Shown here piece after piece: positions 13,189 to 14,882 of a stretch of 14,882 bases of DNA (positions within the stretch are counted from its first letter, which is position 1; each line of letters starts with the position of its first letter). The stretch is from positions 1-14,882 of the forward strand of contig DTZQ01000043.1 of NCBI GenBank assembly GCA_012961305.1. Reading direction: 5' to 3'. Both the position numbers and the translations under genes were made by a program. A model generated the notes under the pieces. That model was not told the DNA's origin and made no database searches. It was given only the letters and a program-made list of their open reading frames with translations. The DNA comes from Armatimonadota bacterium. Its GTDB lineage: Bacteria > Armatimonadota > UBA10988 > DTZQ01.

Positions 13189-14726
13189 GAAAAACCGAGG
13201 GGCAAAAGAGATGGGGTGGGAGACTGGTCCTGGGGTTGCTGCTGTTGAGCGCGCTTTCGGGTGCGGCGGAATGTGCGGAGACGGGGCCGCTGGTCAGGGA
13301 GGTGCGCTTGCACGGGGTCACGGTGTTCCCCTCGGCCGATTTGCTGCCCCTCTTGGACACCCAGCCCGGCGAGCCGCTGCAGCCGGAGCGGTTAGAACGT
13401 GACCTGCGGGCGCTGGAGCAGTATTACCACCAGCGCGGTTACCCCTATGCCCAAGTTACCGATGCCCTCATCAACTCAGAGGGCGTCTTGAACATCACCT
13501 TAGTTGAGGGGCGCATCGTGGCTGTGGAGATAAGGGGCAACCGCCACACGAAGACCTCGTTCCTCCGCCGCCTACTGCGCATCCGAGAGGGAGAAGTGTT
13601 CTCCGTGTCCAAGTTGGAAGCCGACCAACAGCGGCTGGCGAATTTGAACCTGTTCCGCGACATTCTGTTCACTCCCCTGCCGGGCGAAGAAGTGGGGGAG
13701 TTGCGGCTGCAGGTGGAGGTCAAGGAGGCTAAAACCCTTTCTGGCTTCGGCATCGCCGGTTACAGTTCGGAGGTGGGATTGGTTGGTTACGTGGACGTCG
13801 TCGAGCGCAACCTGGCGGGGCGGGGGCAGCAGTTGCGCGTTTCCTGGGAGCGGGGAGCCTACGCAACCATCAACAACGACCGGGTGGAACTGGTCCCCAC
13901 CCGCATGGGCTACGAAGTGAATTTCGCCGCGCCGCCGCTGATTGGGGGAACTACCCTTACCGGTCTGAGCGTGTACAGCCGAGCGGCGCAGCGGTTCTTT
14001 TTCTACGCCAGCGATGTAGACCCCGACAACGTGCGCAACTACGAATGGCGACGAGGGGTGGAATTGCAGGTGGGTCGAACTTGGGGCGAGCAGCGGCGGC
14101 TTTACCTGACCCTGCGGCGGGAGCGGGTGGACTACGACCTGGTTCCCTGGGGAGTGGTGCCCCCGCGGGGATATGGCCTGCGGCCCCAAACGGTGAGCAG
14201 CCTGACCATGGAGTACGTGACTGACACGCGGAACAGTTACCACAACCCCCAGCGGGGACGGTGGGACATGGTGGGGGTGCAGGTGGCGGGACAGATAGGA
14301 GGTGGAACCAGCGAGTTCGTCAAGTTCTTCTACGATTTGCGCCGCTACTGGCTGCTGCGTCGGAACACGGTGCTGGCTTGGCGGCTCTTCGCCGGAGGTT
14401 CCTCCGGCCAGGTGCCTCTATCTGAACTCTACTGGTTGGGCGGCGGGGAAAGCCTGCGCGGCTACTATTGGAACGAATTCCCCGGCACCCGGGCCCTGCT
14501 GACCAGCGTTGAACTGCGTTTCCCCGCCGGGCAGGGCCTGCAATGGGTCACTTTTCTGGACGTGGGTTACGCTTGGCCGCAGTACCGGCCCCTTCGCCCC
14601 ATAGACCTGCAGGTGGGCGCGGGCTTGGGCCTGCGGGCCCTGACCCCCTTCGGACCCTTGCGCCTGGATTTGGCGGTCGGAAAAGACGGCTTGCGTTCTC
14701 ACTTCAGCACCTCCCAGGCATTTTAG
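13176..14726 (+). CDS. Compact Omp85/BamA-TamA-type outer-membrane assembly protein, two POTRA domains
   Basis: Outer-membrane barrel protein that would insert or translocate other proteins at the outer membrane. It has 516 residues, shorter than BamA (about 800) and near TamA and FhaC. Residues 1-35 are a signal peptide (basic start, L17-V-L-G-L-L-L-L, cleavage near A-E-C-A-E35). Two POTRA domains follow, about 38-112 (ending with I-T-L-V-E-G-R) and 113-187 (V-E-I-R-G-N-R-H-T-K, then L-N-L-F-R-D-I-L-F). The barrel from about 190 shows D350-T-R-N-S-Y-H-N-P-Q-R-G, the loop motif G422-G-G-E-S-L-R428-G-Y430, and P491-F-G-P-L-R-L-D-L-A near the end. It finishes with phenylalanine, as for the barrel C-terminal signal. 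The first ATG (13176) is used here; GGTGAT lies about 10 bases upstream, and a second in-frame ATG at 13185 is possible. The upstream M48 protease makes a quality-control pairing likely. Confidence 0.93.
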   Translation: MAKMGKTEGQKRWGGRLVLGLLLLSALSGAAECAETGPLVREVRLHGVTVFPSADLLPLLDTQPGEPLQPERLERDLRALEQYYHQRGYPYAQVTDALINSEGVLNITLVEGRIVAVEIRGNRHTKTSFLRRLLRIREGEVFSVSKLEADQQRLANLNLFRDILFTPLPGEEVGELRLQVEVKEAKTLSGFGIAGYSSEVGLVGYVDVVERNLAGRGQQLRVSWERGAYATINNDRVELVPTRMGYEVNFAAPPLIGGTTLTGLSVYSRAAQRFFFYASDVDPDNVRNYEWRRGVELQVGRTWGEQRRLYLTLRRERVDYDLVPWGVVPPRGYGLRPQTVSSLTMEYVTDTRNSYHNPQRGRWDMVGVQVAGQIGGGTSEFVKFFYDLRRYWLLRRNTVLAWRLFAGGSSGQVPLSELYWLGGGESLRGYYWNEFPGTRALLTSVELRFPAGQGLQWVTFLDVGYAWPQYRPLRPIDLQVGAGLGLRALTPFGPLRLDLAVGKDGLRSHFSTSQAF

Positions 14727-14729
14727 AAA

Positions 14730-14882
14730 ATGAGGTAACTACTCAGCCGGTTCAACCTGATTGACCGGGAGCAAGGCGGCGCGGAGGACCTGGCCCGGCG
14801 CGGCTACCGGCTGCACGGTCGGGCCGTGTTGGCCCGGCCCAAGGAGCACTCCGAGCCGCTGCCCTTGGTGCTCTGCCAGCAC
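14730..14882 (+). pseudogene. Orotate phosphoribosyltransferase (PyrE)-like C-terminal fragment
   Basis: The frame from 14739 to the window end encodes I-D-R-E-Q-G-G-A-E-D-L-A-R-R-G-Y-R-L-H-G, the characteristic C-terminal segment of orotate phosphoribosyltransferase (pyrimidine synthesis). About 93 percent of its third positions are G or C, supporting coding on this strand. The N-terminal two thirds of PyrE are absent, because the Omp85 stop lies only 25 bases upstream of the similar segment. The only ATG (14730) is in frame but is followed by TAA at 14736, giving M-R-stop. It is most likely a gene remnant, or the edge of an unusual ORF using a non-ATG start. After about 20 residues the similarity fades. 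An opposite-strand frame ending at 14739 also has fairly high third-position GC and cannot be fully excluded. Confidence 0.45.

Noticed and set aside
14739..14882. Minus-strand frame ending at the stop at 14739-14741
   Set aside because: Its third-position GC (about 79 percent) is lower than the plus frame's (about 93 percent), and only the plus frame shows the orotate phosphoribosyltransferase signature; kept as an alternative only.
1..14882. tRNA, rRNA, insertion sequence or attachment site
   Set aside because: No tRNA-like cloverleaf, rRNA stretch, transposase frame or terminal inverted repeats were seen on reading both strands; small structured RNAs could be missed by eye.

Overview
The window is GC-rich DNA from a diderm (outer-membrane) bacterium. 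A POTRA-plus-barrel Omp85-type protein with a conserved R-G-Y barrel motif and a C-terminal phenylalanine shows the outer membrane. Real genes have a strong G/C bias at third codon positions and mostly purine-rich Shine-Dalgarno sites. A tricorn-type protease, a large secreted glycosidase-like protein and a tetracluster ferredoxin with an FAD oxidoreductase suggest a peptide- and polysaccharide-degrading, possibly thermophilic, lineage (Armatimonadota-like would fit). Nothing in the window settles the taxonomy.

Left part (1-1746, minus strand): a four-[4Fe-4S] ferredoxin-like subunit is followed by an FAD/NAD(P)-dependent oxidoreductase that runs off the left edge. They form an electron-transfer pair whose catalytic partner is not visible. 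The 154-bp gap between them is almost entirely short period-7 and period-8 repeats and an inverted repeat. Divergently, at 2012-5161, lies a 1049-residue secreted protein with beta-sandwich domains and a C-terminal TIM-barrel-like glycosidase domain. A possible promoter and a long stem-loop built of 7-bp repeats precede it.

Middle (5162-5620): an AT-richer patch unlike its surroundings. It has a near-consensus sigma70-type promoter, a small palindrome and two small overlapping reading frames of unknown function. The first seems to lack one G in its start region; the second runs antisense into the 3' end of the next gene. This is the least explained part of the window.

Centre (5621-11687, minus strand): a perfect-consensus promoter reads into an MFS transporter gene. 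After a 147-bp gap with a small hairpin come a tricorn-like protease (13 propeller blades, PDZ, S41 catalytic core with an intact Ser/His/Ser/Glu tetrad) and, overlapping its stop by 7 bp, a sodium:solute symporter. Tricorn and symporter are probably translationally coupled and may link uptake with peptide breakdown. The MFS gene may be in the same transcript.

Right part (11688-14882, plus strand): a secreted M48 zinc metalloprotease with an unusual C-terminal domain is followed by a compact two-POTRA Omp85 protein; together they look like an outer-membrane assembly or quality-control pair. Heptad repeats and a duplicated start-codon 9-mer lie between them. The window ends in a short orotate-phosphoribosyltransferase-like fragment that has a stop codon close behind its only candidate ATG and no N-terminal domain.
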